A stretch of 64,000 nt of DNA from Taudactylus pleione (lineage: Eukaryota; Chordata; Amphibia; Anura; Myobatrachidae), in NCBI GenBank assembly GCA_031769625.1, contig JAUIMM010000002.1, positions 2,170,001 to 2,234,000 on the forward strand, given 5' to 3'. Under the pieces are notes generated by a model. That model had not been told where the DNA came from, did no database searches, and saw only the letters and a program-made list of their open reading frames with translations. The position numbers and the translations under genes were made by a program. This document shows positions 1-9,726 of this stretch, in pieces (the stretch's first letter is position 1; the number at the start of each line of letters is the position of its first letter).

Positions 1-576
1 CAGTCCGCCAAAGGAAAACTGTGTCAAAAAAAAAAAAAAAAAAAACTAACTAACTTGACTCTGGGGGGTGTCCCCAAGTATGCCCCAGGTGTTTTTTTCA
101 TTGCAGGGGCTTGCGGCAGGTGGATTTTTCACAATTTTTTAAACGTAACTTTAGCAACTTTAAAATATGCTGGCCCCCATTTTCAGGTACCCCAAATTTG
201 CTGGGATAAGTTATTTTCTGCAAAAAAAACCTCCTGAATACTATTCTGCACCATGTATACAAAAACGCTATTTAGCAGCTATTGAGCCAGTTTAAAAATA
301 ACAAATACCTTCAGCAAGCCAAATCGGGGGGGGGGGGGTGTATTATAGGGAGCCCCCATGTCAGAGCATCTTTTAGGGGGTGTCAGGCTGATTTCCCCAA
401 ATCTGACAGTACTTTCCGCTTGTTTGTTTTGCCGGGTCCCGTTTTCGCCTACTTTGAAATTGAATACGGCGATACGCGGGCACGCGCATGATACTTTTCC
501 GCCTGCAAAACACGCGATGTAGGCAAAAAGTCCGGAGAGGCGAAAAAGTATTGCGGGTCTGCTCAAATTGAATATG
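1..576 (-). mobile_element. MITE of the GCCGTATTCAATTTGAG family, inverted partial copy
   Basis: The right end at about 556-576 reads, on the minus strand, as AGAGCCATATTCAATTTGAG, matching the left terminus of the fuller copy at 12487-13316. Internal stretches also match in opposite orientation: the segment with TTTGCTGGGATAAGTTATTT near 196, the CTGTCAGATTTGGGG stretch near 395-410, and AATAGCTGCTAAATAGCG near 268-285. The far end is cut by the window edge or replaced by the poly(A) run at about 26-45. It is non-coding; open frames across it are incidental. The transposase superfamily is unknown. Confidence 0.7.
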
Positions 577-595
577 GCTCTCAGCCTGTAAAGTG

Positions 596-668
596 ACAGT
601 TAAGAGCTGATTGGTTGGTGCTATTTATCTCCAATTTTATCTCTCCCCAAGCTTTATTAAATCTCCCC
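596..668. mobile_element. Fragment of the GGGGAGATNTACTAAGC MITE family
   Basis: GCTGATTGGTTGG followed by TTTATCTC and AAGCTTTATTAAATCTCCCCC is the right half of the short element also seen at 5796, 7400-7455, 8454, 10930, 16176 and 53805. The left half is absent. Confidence 0.55.
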
Positions 669-670
669 CT

Positions 671-830
671 TAGTGCCTGACCCCTAAACCTAACACACCA
701 CACCGCTACTTACTCTGGATGCTGGCACCGTTATTCTGACAGGCGTCCGTATTCTGGCGCCGGTAATGTAAGCGTCGGCATCCCAACCGCCGGGATGCCG
801 AACGCATACCCTATGGAGGCCACGTAATTA
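671..830. repeat. Dispersed repeat with GTGCCTAACCCTAAC core
   Basis: A short GTGCCTGACCCCTAAACCTAAC stretch is followed by ACTTACTCTGGATGCTGGC and GCGGGATGCCG-type segments that alternate short inverted sequences. Related blocks occur at 10340-10440, 21640-22050 and 22615-22945. It looks telomere-like at first glance but is the interior of a dispersed element. Confidence 0.5.
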
Positions 831-1210
831 AGGTTGCTGCATTTTTGTCAGTAATCAAAGCAAAAATGACCAAACAATATTTTGGGGACACAAATCTGGC
901 ATTCATATGCCTTTTCCTTTTAAAAAAGGCAAAATAATGTTGTTGGGTTTTTTCCAATTAAATATAAAATTAATCTCCTTAAAACGGAAGCGTTATACAA
1001 ACCACTGATACTCATATAAAGCAATATTTACCGTATGAATTGTTTTTAAAAGGAGAAATACAAATTTAGTGGTGCCGTAAAGGTGACACATAAGGGGCTG
1101 GTTTGTCTGTAGACTTTTAGGTTTGTGTCCTCCAGGACTGAAATATGTTATGACCCCTGCAGAAAGTAGATTGTGGCCTGGGAAAAGGCGGACCTCTTCT
1201 TTAAAGTCTA

Positions 1211-1501
1211 AAGCTGCATACACACACAGCGATTTTTTGAACGATTATCGTTAAACGATATTGTTTAACGATAATCGTTTGAAAAAATCGTTCACTTTCT
1301 TAGTCAAACGATGAACGATAATAGTTCATGCGCGTTCACATTTGTAGGTCAGTCAGACTTGTCAACTGAACGATTTTCATTAAGGGAATATGCAAAAATC
1401 GTTTGTAGTTCAAAAGAATCGTTCACTATACTTAAAAAAATCTGACAGAAAATCGTTCATAAAATCGTTGGTAACAAAATCGTTGTGTGTATATGCAGCT
1501 T
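1211..1501. mobile_element. TA-target MITE with long terminal inverted repeats (AAGCTGCATACACACA)
   Basis: The terminus AAGCTGCATACACACACAGC at 1211 is mirrored by GTGTGTATATGCAGCTT ending at 1501, and both sides are flanked by TA (1209-1210, 1502-1503), as for Tc1/mariner-type insertion. The interior holds a strong hairpin (AACGATTATCGTTAAACGAT and its complement at about 1238-1280) and repeated ATCGTT words. The same element, inverted and with GG in place of GC in the terminus, sits inside the provirus LTR at 56793-57138. It has no coding capacity, so it must be mobilised in trans. Confidence 0.8.
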
Positions 1502-1641
1502 TAAATATATGTCAAACAGTTTCTATTTGAATTATACTCCCATTAACTTGTTCTGATCTGGCACAATCATGAGCTATAGCATTCGCTTTGATATTGGTTG
1601 CTGGATTAAATGACTATAATAATAATAACTGAAGACACTGG

Positions 1642-2106
1642 GGACCTTATTCAGAGTCGGTCGCGAGCGCGGAGCGCTCGCAACCGACTCGATGTTGGTC
1701 CACAGGGCATGTGCACGACGGAGACGGCTCCGCCGTGCGCCTGCGCGAGCCCCCGCTAATGACGGGTGATCCGTTGTTAGCGGGCTCGAAGCAGACGGAG
1801 TGAGCTGTCAATGTTGATTGACAGCTCGCTCCATTTGCTGGGCGGGCAGGGGGCGTGCCTACCCAAACGGAGGCGTTCCCGCCGGAAAGCTAGCCATTTG
1901 TGGGCAGCCCCACTGACATCACCAGTGATGTCAGTGGGGAGCTTCCTGCTGAAACACAGCAGGAAGCTCCCTGGGGCTTAAGGTTGACGAGACCCTACCC
2001 TACCATCTCCCTTAGAGGCGGACATGGAGGCGGCCGTTCAGGATGCAAGCGGCCGCCTGTTTCTGAGCGACCTCTTGCATCCTACGACCGCCTCTGAATG
2101 AGGCCC
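1642..2106 (+). mobile_element. Hairpin-chain MITE, copy A (PIF/Harbinger-like)
   Basis: The ends GGACCTTATTCAG and CTGAATGAGGCCC are inverted repeats flanked by a 3-bp duplication TGG (1639-1641, 2107-2109). Inside is a run of hairpins in the family order: h1 at 1654-1690 (17-bp arms, one mismatch), h2 at 1713-1738, h3 at 1745-1788, h4 at 1797-1832 (16-bp arms), a decayed h5, h6 at 1908-1939 (15-bp perfect arms), h7 at 1938-1970 (14-bp perfect arms) and half of h8. Hairpins h9 and h10 are replaced by a different GGCGGCCG-rich segment. No protein is encoded. Confidence 0.8.
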
Positions 2107-2518
2107 TGGGTCTCGGTAGGAAAACTTGGTTACACTCACTGCTGGCCAACACAGCTTTCCACATCAGAATCAGGCACAGGGCTGTGTTCATTCCATGCTG
2201 CAGGCAGCGAGTATTTGAATACCAGTCTGGCTGCTGTCACACACAGCAGAAGAGGAACGACAGCTGGAGCCTCAGCCCACATCCACCTCCGCTCAGTGAC
2301 AAATATACAGGGGGAATTAATGGAACTCTCATAAATCTCAGCAGTGATATTCCTTATAAGTGCATCTAGCTGGTAGGCACCCTTCAATATAAGAATCCAG
2401 TCACAGAATAACATAATAACATACAAATATTCCACATTAAGTGAATTATTCCCTGATACCTTGATATTTCCCTATTATATTGCTGAAGTGCACATGATAC
2501 TAGTTTCTGAAGCGTAGT

Positions 2519-2700
2519 TACAGCATACTTGCTGACATCCAGGGCCAGCATTCCGGGAGGGGGAAGCCAGTCTTCTTCGGCGAGGGGCGTTGCTCGGCAT
2601 AAAGCAGGAGTATCGAGGGAGATGATGTGGAAGTGGGGGCGGAGCAAGGGCGTGACTGCACGATCTCTTCCTTGTAGCCCTGCCCCCTCACCACAACCCC
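2519..2700 (+). mobile_element. Fragment of the CATACTTGCCGAC repeat family
   Basis: CAGCATACTTGCTGACATCC followed by GC-rich text with GGGGGCGGAGC resembles the left ends near 45219 and 53070 and the inverted copy at 21235-21475. It is followed by a long C-run/G-run block (about 2697-2748), which may hide the right end. Confidence 0.5.
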
Positions 2701-2748
2701 CCCCCCCCCCCCGCAGGGGTTTCTATTGCAACTGCGGGGGGGGGGGGG
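2697..2748. repeat. Homopolymeric C run facing a G run
   Basis: A run of about 14 C is followed 20-odd bases later by a run of about 10 G, with CCGCAG and CTGCGG flanking inside. Together they form an inverted repeat able to pair. Confidence 0.7.
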
Positions 2749-3029
2749 TCGGCGGTTGTTCATCTCATTTTCAGCGAATCCCTCAAAGTTGGTAATTGTA
2801 TTTGCATGCCTGTGTCTGCCTAGTTGGATTAAGGGTCACATGAGCCTAGGGCTGAAAATAATTAAGGTCCTATTGTGAGATTCGGAGGAGGTGTGACCAG
2901 TTTAGTTTTTAAGGTGTACTTTGAATTAAATATTTTATGCACTATGTAGCAACCCTTGAGAGAGAGAGGTGGGAAGAGAAAGTTGTATAGAGGGAGAGAG
3001 ACACACACACACAGAACCACAGACACAGA

Positions 3030-3215
3030 GGGGTACATTTACTAAAGTGAGAGTTTTTAGAAGGGAGTTTTAGAAGAGATAGCAACCAATAAGATTCTAC
3101 TTAACATTTAACTAGCACCTTCTAGAAGATAATAGCTAGAATCTGATTGGTTGCTATGGGCAATATCTCTTCTAAAAATCACTTCTAAAAACTCTCACTT
3201 TACAAAATTTTCCCC
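3030..3215. mobile_element. MITE with GGGGTACATTTACTAAAG terminus
   Basis: The left end GGGGTACATTTACTAAAGTG at 3030 is mirrored by CACTTTACAAAATTTTCCCC at 3215 and flanked by a 3-bp duplication AGA (3027-3029, 3216-3218), as for PIF/Harbinger-type insertion. The whole element is nearly self-complementary: AGAGTTTTTAGAAG, TCTTCTAAAA and AGCAACCAAT/ATTGGTTGCT pair across the middle. Confidence 0.75.
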
Positions 3216-3221
3216 AGAGAG

Positions 3222-3352
3222 AGCCTGAGTTGTGGGAAGAGAAATAGTTGTGGAGAGAGGGAGAGAGAGAGTGGAGAGAGAAAGGGAGAGGAGGGTGGGA
3301 CAGGGAGTTAGAGAGTGGGATGGACAGGGGGGGAGAGGGATGGGAGCATAGG
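3222..3352. repeat. Purine-rich low-complexity tract
   Basis: GAGAGAGGGAGAGAGAGA-type sequence on the plus strand. A second tract at about 2955-3000 lies on the other side of the MITE, so the MITE inserted into a purine tract. The pyrimidine complement gives long meaningless open frames. Confidence 0.8.
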
Positions 3353-3639
3353 CAAAACTGGGGGGTTGTCTGGGGGTGCACAGGACCATCCATTAGCCCA
3401 GTTCGCCGAAACGCCACTGCCCGCCCACCGCCGTCCAGGGCAGTGGCCAGAAGCCACCCTGCACCCTCCCACACCTGCTGCCTCAATCGGAGCTGAGCTC
3501 CGATTGGGCAGCTCTAATCTAGAAAAATATGGCCGCCAGAGGGGCTGCTGCACATGCCCAGCAGCAGCTCTTCCCACAAGCAGCAGGACGGAGCAGGTAA
3601 GTGCTAGCGGCAGCGACTGCAAGGAGGTGGGAGGGGATT

Positions 3640-4240
3640 GGAGCTGACTGCACAGGAGGCTTTGGGGGAGGAAGGTTGGAGCTGACTGCACAGGGGGCTG
3701 GGGGGATTGGAGCTGACTACACAGGGGGCTGGTGCTGACTGCACAGGGGGCTGAGGTGGTGGAGATGACTGCACAGGGGGCTGGAGGAGGGATTGGAGCT
3801 GACTGCACAGGGGGCTGGAGCTGACTGCACAGGGGGCTGGAGATGACTGCACAGGGGGCTGGAGGGGGAAGGTTGGAGCTGACTGCACAGGGCTGGGGAA
3901 TGACACTGACGCACACTGGGGCTGGGGGAATGGGGCTGAGAGATGCACACTGGGGCTGGGGGAATGGGGCTGAGAGATGCACACTGGGGCTGGAAAGATG
4001 CTAGGGGTCCTGGGGATTGAGAGGCCCTGTGAGTCCTAGGGATGGAGAGGCACAGGGGGTCCTGGGGTTGGAGAGACGCAGGGGGTCCTGGTGAGGGACA
4101 AGGGGGCCTGGAGATGGAGAGACATGGAGGCCTGGAGATAAAGAGACGCAGAGAGCCTGGAGAACCACAAGGGGGTCTAGGGATGGAGACATTGGGGGGT
4201 CTGGAGTAACAGGGGAGCCTGGAGAGACACAGAAGTTTGA
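3640..4240. repeat. G-rich degenerate minisatellite
   Basis: Blocks of GGAGCTGACTGCACAGGGGG recur from about 3640 to 3890 with variable spacers. Two copies of a 34-bp unit containing GCACACTGGGGCTGGGGGAA follow (about 3912-3980), then GAGAGACGCAGGGGGTCCTGG-type units to about 4240. The runs of G at regular spacing could form G-quadruplexes. Open frames of 224 and 126 codons on the minus strand are proline/serine-rich products of this repeat, not genes. Confidence 0.8.
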
Positions 4241-4494
4241 TCAGGGAAATTCAAATTTTTCCTTCACAAAAGCTTCTGTTACTACAGTATATATTATCTG
4301 GTTATAATGATGACAGGGGTTATGTTTCTACGTAAACAGGCATCTTCCAGACAATGTTACCTCCTCCTACATGGATAGTGAATATGGCTGAAGACACTGC
4401 CCAGTGAGGCTCAAATTCCTTAGAGGTTCCCTGTTGCTGAGAAACTACCATATAGATAAGAAAAGACTTTCAAACTGACTGAGGCACCAAAAAC

Positions 4495-4700
4495 CCGCTG
4501 AGGGGTCACATCAAGGTGACAGGAGCCGGGTGCTGCACTGTAGCATTAAGTGCAGCATTCGGCTCCTGACAGTGTGAGGGAGCCGACACTGCACAGTGCT
4601 CACCCGCACTTCTGCCCCCCCCCCCCCCCCACACCGGACCACTGGGGTTCGGGTGGCAAGGCCATACCCCTTCCCACGTGACCACACCCCCTGCCCATGA
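4495..4700. repeat. Dispersed repeat, copy 1 of an inverted pair
   Basis: CCGCTGAGGGGTCACATCAA leads into a hairpin at about 4521-4566 (GGAGCCGGGTGCTGCACT and its complement). The same hairpin, in inverted orientation, lies near 7223-7268, followed by CCTTGGTGTCACTCCTCGGCGG. A GGCCACGCCC-like region with runs of C follows. The class is unknown. Confidence 0.6.
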
Positions 4701-4894
4701 GGCCACGCTCCCTTTTTGGCAGCTACGACGTGCACACAACGTCCCTTTACACACAGGGTAACACTGTGGGGACGGACGCCACTGGTGTGTGTGTGATACA
4801 ATTTTTTTCCCCAAAAAACAGTAACACAATATCTGACGTGCTAAACCTGGGCGCACCCATTACCAGATCTCTAGTTTCGCCTATGGATGGGAGT

Positions 4895-5100
4895 GAAAGG
4901 GAGGGACAGTGAGAGAGATAGAGGGATGGATAGGGAGGGGGGAGAGAAAGGGGGGGGGGAGGGGGAGAGAAGAAGGGACAGGGAGGAAAGGAAGGAAAGA
5001 GAGGTGAGGAGGGAGTGAGACAGAGAGGGAGAGAGACAAATAGTGAGATAAAGAGAGAGAGGGAGGGAGAGACAGAGAGGGAGAGATGAAGGGATTGAGA
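4895..5100. repeat. Purine-rich simple repeat
   Basis: GGGAGAGA/GAGAGACAGAGAGGGAGAGA tract with no recognisable terminal structure. Open frames on the minus strand (Ser/Leu/Pro runs) are by-products. Confidence 0.8.
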
Positions 5101-5795
5101 GTGCGCACACACTCACCTGTTGTAGCAGCAGCATCTTCCTGATTGGGTAGACACTTCTCGGCATTAGGCCGTGCCCCCTATCCATACACCTGCGAATCGC
5201 AGCGATGAGAGGGCGGGGCTTACATTGTCAGTCATGGTCAGGCCCATGATTAATGAAAGAATGTGCTATGTATGATGCTGCCAGGAGCCGGCCAGAGAGA
5301 GACCAGAGTGGCCAGGTTCCGGCCAATGTTTGCAGCAGTGTGAAGGCCTCCAATGTGTGGGGGCCCCTGGACGATCGCCCCGCCTATAATCCTGCCCTGT
5401 GTACACTATCGCCCCTAATTTGTCCCTAAATACGTAAAAGTAGAAATATTGCAGAATTTTGTGAGGAAAATAAAAATACAACTTTAACACCTGTGATGTA
5501 AAGGTTGTATACATGCAGTGGTGGAAGCGCATCTGACGTTATGGATGTTGAATATACTTGTTGTGAAAGATAAGACACTTTTTGTCCCCAAGAGTGGAGA
5601 AAAACAGCAACATCCAAGACTTCCATGAGGACTTGGAGAACCTTTTTGTTGAGCAACAAAAATAGGAAGGAACTTACCGTATATTTAGTTCAAATATTTC
5701 TGTAATGATAGTTTTTCTTTTTACAATCAGGGCTGGCCAAATATCTCAAGCTAATCTTGTTGAAAAGTTCAGACAACAGCCATTTTAAGACTATA

Positions 5796-6096
5796 GGGGA
5801 GAAGTACTAAGTCTTGGAGAGAGATAAAGTACCAACCAACCAGCTCCTGTCATTTTTCAAACACAGGGCCTCATTTATCAACAAGTTTTATCATTCACAA
5901 CGAGTGATAGAACTTGTTGCGTATGATAATGGTGCTCCAGCCAATCAGCTCCCATCTGTCTTGTTTAAAAAATGACACAGCACCATTATCATACGCAATG
6001 AGTTTACTTTTATTACTCGTGAATAATAAAACTTGTTGATAAATGAGGGCCATAGCCTTTAGGAGCTGATTGTTTGATACAATGGAGGAGATGAAT
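5796..6096. mobile_element. MITE (GGGGAGAAGTACTAAG) interrupted by a second MITE
   Basis: The left part at 5796-5865 carries GGGGAGAAGTACTAAG and TTTTTCAAACACA. The continuation TAGCCTTTAGGAGCTGATT resumes at 6053. Compared with the uninterrupted copy at 10930-11098, the break is inside the conserved CAAACACAGCC segment. Confidence 0.7.
5866..6051. mobile_element. Nested MITE with GGGCCTCATTTATCAAC termini
   Basis: The ends GGGCCTCATTTATCAACAAG and CTTGTTGATAAATGAGGGCC are inverted repeats. The arms continue through GTTTTATCATTCAC and pair over most of the 186 bp. Flanking triplets are ACA and ATA, a probable 3-bp target duplication with one change. It is inserted in the 5796 element. Confidence 0.8.
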
Positions 6097-6442
6097 GGCT
6101 GATATGCGTGAGGAGTGGTCAGCGCCAGTGCTCAAAGTGGTAATTTAGAGGTGGGGGTATGGAGATTGAATCCCCTCCCCCCCCTATGGGCCCCTGCTTC
6201 CATATCACCCCATTGTACTTCTACCCCCCCCACCCCCCTCCCTGCCTGCTCCCCTCTCTCACACCTTGCTTTTACTGATTCCCTTTCTCTTTCACCCCCT
6301 ACAATAGTTAGCCTGCCTCCCTCTCTCTATTCCCTCTCTCACACCCTCCCCTTTCTCTAATTCCCTCTTACCTGCGCTGCTGGAGTGGAGCCACCGGGAT
6401 CCTCGGGTCTTCTTCACTGCAGTTTACCTGGCGCCGCTATGA

Positions 6443-6570
6443 GCCAATGAGAAGCTGTCATTTGGCAGCTTCTCATTGGCTGGCAGCTGTGAGCCTTGCG
6501 ATTGGCTGGCGGCCGCGAGTCCCGCGATTGGCGGGCGCTTGCGAGCCTCATTATTGGCTGGCAGCCGCAC
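6443..6570. repeat. Hairpin followed by GCGATTGGC tandem units
   Basis: GCCAATGAGAAGCTG at 6443-6457 pairs perfectly with CAGCTTCTCATTGGC ending at 6480. Downstream, GCGATTGGCTGGCGGCCGCGAG-like units repeat about every 30 bp to about 6570. The GCCAAT/ATTGG words are repeated CCAAT boxes by sequence, but no gene follows. Confidence 0.55.
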
Positions 6571-7189
6571 AGTGCGTGGTGCTTACAGTGCAGCCTGGAC
6601 CAGGTACTTTGTCCCGGCTACATGTCAGCGCCTCCGCTGCTGCGATTGAGAAGTGTCCCCTGCGGGACACATCTCTACACATTGCTGCCACTGTTTCAGT
6701 GCTGGGATCCCATACTGGATCCCAGCGCTGGTGCATTCTCTAAAATGAAGTGGGGCCGGGAAGTGGCGGTATATCATACCGCCGTATACCGCCCCACTTT
6801 GACCACTGGTCAGCGCTATATGTGCACTGATACTGCTTCTCCCCCATGTTTTATCGTGGGGTTCGGTGTTAAATGACAGGCAATGTATGAACGGTCAGTG
6901 GTACTGACCGTTCCAACAGCTGCAGCTATAGGAATCGACAACTGCAGCTATCGTTGCCCTATCACCAAAGTAGGGACAGCACTGTCCCTGCTGTGGCGGC
7001 TGCTGGCTCTGGGCTGCATGCGAGATTCCACGCATGCCCATTGGAGCTGTCCTGGTTAGGAAGACACAGCGCCACCAAAAGGGGGCGTGGCCAGTGGGCA
7101 GGGTGTGTGGCCTCACAGGCAGGGGCGTGGTCGTGCAGCCCGAATCCCCATGCCTATTACATGGGGGGGAGCGGGGGGTGCAGGAGGTA

Positions 7190-7310
7190 CCTTTGTGCAG
7201 TGCTGGCCGGCTCCCTCAGTGTCAGGAGCCAAGTGCTGCACTTAATGCTACAGTACAGCACCCGGCTCCTGTCAGTGAGGGGGCGTCTGCACCTTGGTGT
7301 CACTCCTCGG
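7190..7310. repeat. Dispersed repeat, copy 2 of an inverted pair
   Basis: Inverted relative to 4495-4700: it carries the hairpin GGAGCCAAGTGCTGCAC...GGCTCC (about 7223-7268), then GTCAGTGAGGGGGC and ACCTTGGTGTCACTCCTCGG. It follows a GC-rich stretch with GGGGCGTGGCC. Confidence 0.6.
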
Positions 7311-7574
7311 CGGGAGACACCCGGGTGTGGACCGCACCCCCCTTGTGACGGCACTACACAGCGCATCAGCACTAGGCAGGGACCGCTATAATACATCTAC
7401 ACCTTTATCTCTCTCCCGCTTTATCTCTATCAAAGGCTTAGTACATCTCCCCCTATAAACGCTTCAGACTATCCCTAGATGTGTCTCTGCAAGTAATTTA
7501 TTTTTTCCTCAGTTATACAATGTTCTTGTTGCTGTACTAGCCTAATTATTATCAAATATATCTCTCTGCACAAT

Positions 7575-7660
7575 ATCCTGGCAATGTCGACATTATGCCA
7601 GTGTTGACATTGTGAATATCGACATTTGGCATATTGACATTATGACCAGGTTGACATTCT
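7575..7660. repeat. GTCGACATT/TTGACATT interspersed motif block
   Basis: Short words GTCGACATT, TTGACATTGTGAA and TCGACATTTGGC recur in tandem-like order. A related block at 10430-10580 has GTCGACCNTTTGTACCT units. No termini could be fixed. Confidence 0.4.
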
Positions 7661-7851
7661 GAATTCTAGCCCTCCTTACAGCCAGGCTCTGTTACAGTTT
7701 TATCCCCTCCACCCCCTGTAGTTCTGCTGGTGTTGGCTGGTTTAGTTCAGTCCTGGCGATATGTTTAGGCTGGCCTTTTGGGAGACAGCTCTTCAGCTAG
7801 GAATGCATGCTTAATTTACTCTGAGTCTGGATTGCTACCTCTTTGAAGTTA

Positions 7852-8403
7852 GGGCCTGATTCAGACCCGGTCGCAAGCGCTGAGCGCTCACAACCGGGTC
7901 GATGGTGGCCCAGAGAGTATGTGCACGATGGAGCCGGCTCCGTCGTGCGCATGCACGAGACCCGGATAGCGACGGGCAATCCGTCGCTCCGGGTCTCGCA
8001 CCAAAGGGGCGTGCTGTCGATGTTGAGTGACAGCACGCCCCCTTTGGTGGGCGGGCCGAGGGTTGGCTGCCCAGACGGAGGTGTTCCCATGAGAACGCCT
8101 ACCGTCTGTTGGCGGCCCGACTGACATCACAAGTGATGTCAGTGGGAGAGCTTTCGGCTCTGCTTGAGCCGAAAGCTCTCTGGGGCTTGCAGCCACGAGA
8201 CCCTACCACAAGGGTCTCGTTGCAAGCCCGATGGTCGCGATGGTCTTGACCATCGCGACCATCATCCTGGCCGCTCGCATTAGCTGTGGGTGGCAACCCA
8301 CAGCAATGCGGGCGGCCAGGAGGCCGCTCCATAAAAAAAAAAAAAAAGAAGCCCTGATTCAGAGCGAGCGCTCTGTCAGAGCGACCGGTTCTGAATCAGG
8401 GCC
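7852..8403 (+). mobile_element. Hairpin-chain MITE, copy B (full length)
   Basis: GGGCCTGATTCAG at 7852 and CTGAATCAGGGCC at 8403 are inverted termini flanked by a perfect 3-bp duplication TTA (7849-7851, 8404-8406). The interior is eleven consecutive hairpins: h1 (ACCCGGT arms), h2 (GGAGCC/GGCTCC type), h3 (GAGACCCGGA arms), h4 (ACCAAAGGGG...CCCCTTTGGT), h5 (CAGACGGAGG arms), h6 (ACTGACATCAC arms), h7 at 8147-8179 (14-bp perfect arms), h8 (GCTTGCA...ACGAGACCCT), h9 (GATGGTCGCGATGGTC), h10 (TAGCTGTGGGT arms) and h11, which is the terminal hairpin. It is non-coding. The 3-bp A/T target points to PIF/Harbinger, but no transposase is here. Confidence 0.88.
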
Positions 8404-8453
8404 TTAATTTGGTTTTTGTTAATCAGGCTGCCATGTGATCTAGTGGGTCTGAA

Positions 8454-9002
8454 GGGGAGATGTATCAAGCCTTCAAGAGAGATAAAGTGGGGAAGTTGCC
8501 CATAGCAACTATTCAGCTTTTAACTGTTGAAAGAGGTGTGAGCTACTGCACAGACTACTATCTGTCCCTCCAGCGAGACTTCATGCCCTCTTCCAAGATG
8601 ACCGCCGAGATCACAACTGAACATGTGCAGGGGCCATCATGTTTTTACTCTGTGCTGTGTAGAGTGACATGGTGGGAACGTGTGAGACACTCGCCGGCTG
8701 GTGAGCTGTTCTGCTTAAGCTTCACTCCATTACCAGTCTGCATGTAACAGTGAGTACGGCTGTACCTACTACCTATCAATAAACCAGCAACACAGGTTAA
8801 GTAACTGGGTTGTTCATTGTTTGAGTCATCCACTGGCGTGTCCCTCTATATCACTGTACAATAACAACACCTGCAGTGCACACACATCATTTCCAACATT
8901 AACTGTCATTTTATAGATTGTGATAGGTAAATGACAAAAGCTGATTAGTTGCTATGGGCAACTCCACTTTATCTCTCTCGAAGGTTTGATACATCTAATC
9001 CC
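8454..9002. mobile_element. MITE split by a ~380-bp unidentified insert
   Basis: GGGGAGATGTATCAAGCCTT at 8454 and AAGGTTTGATACATCTAATC near 8982-9000 are inverted termini. GTTGCCCATAGCAACT in the left half pairs with AGTTGCTATGGGCAACTCC in the right half. The middle, about 8525-8900, does not belong to the short family and has no recognised relative in the window. Confidence 0.6.
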
Positions 9003-9258
9003 TTCAGTTCCGAGAGGGAATCTCCATAACCCAGTGTGAGAAGCCAGTGTACAGGGCAGGATGATGCTGACCTTACCTGACAGGGAGATCAACAGTATGT
9101 GCATGGGTGTTCTGTCCGGACACACCCCTGAGTAGTGAAAGATTATCAGTTGTGTCCAGAGATTGCGGAGTGTGCCAGTTCCCAGTGTGAGAGAGAAGCT
9201 GCTGTGACCACAACTGTTTTAGAGTCGACAGACAGAATTATGGAGTCTGTTGGACTAT

Positions 9259-9726
9259 GGACTTCATTCAGAGCCGCTCGCAAAAAGCGAGCGCTCGCTC
9301 TGAATGAGGGCGGCCGCTTTTTAAAAAATTTTTTAGCCTGCCTTCTGGCCACTCGCTAAGGGGTGACCACCCACAGCTTTTGCGAGTGGCTAGGTGATGG
9401 TCGCGACCATCGGGCTTGCGACGAGACCCTTGTGGTAGGGTCTCGTCTGCCGCAGGCCCCAGTGAGCTTCCTGCTCTAATAGAGCAGGAAGCTCACTACT
9501 GACATCACGAGTGTAGGGCCGCCCACAAATGGCAAGCGTTCCTTCAGGAACGCCTCCATTTGTCCAGCCACCCCCCCTCCTCACCTACAAAATGGTGCGA
9601 GCTGTCGATCAACATCGACAGCCGCCCCGTTTGTAGCGAGCCCTGGAGCGAGTAAATTTCTCACTTGCTCCACCATTGAGCCGCTTGCGAGAGCATAGCC
9701 CTTGTGAGCGGGTCTGAATGAGGGCC
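9259..9726 (-). mobile_element. Hairpin-chain MITE, copy C (inverted)
   Basis: The termini GGACTTCATTCAG and CTGAATGAGGGCC are flanked by a 3-bp duplication TAT (9256-9258, 9727-9729). Hairpins run in reverse order to copy B: h11, h10 (CCACTCGCTAAG...), a short h9 (GATGGTCGCGACCATC), h8 (ACGAGACCCTTGTGGTAGGGTC), h7 at 9461-9497 with 17-bp perfect arms and a 3-base loop, a decayed h6 (missing its second half), h5 (ACAAATGGCAAGCGTTCC), h4 (GAGCTGTCGAT), h3 and h1. h2 is lost. Confidence 0.85.

Noticed and set aside
3308..3984. Long proline/serine-rich open frames on the minus strand (224 and 126 codons)
   Set aside because: They are translations of the G-rich minisatellite, in several frames at once, with no domain or splice context.
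4747..5185. Ser/Leu/Pro-rich open frames on the minus strand
   Set aside because: By-product of a purine-rich simple repeat.
7852..8403. CRISPR-like array
   Set aside because: The hairpins are all different in sequence and have no constant repeat; the genome is eukaryotic and the ends are transposon termini with a TTA duplication.
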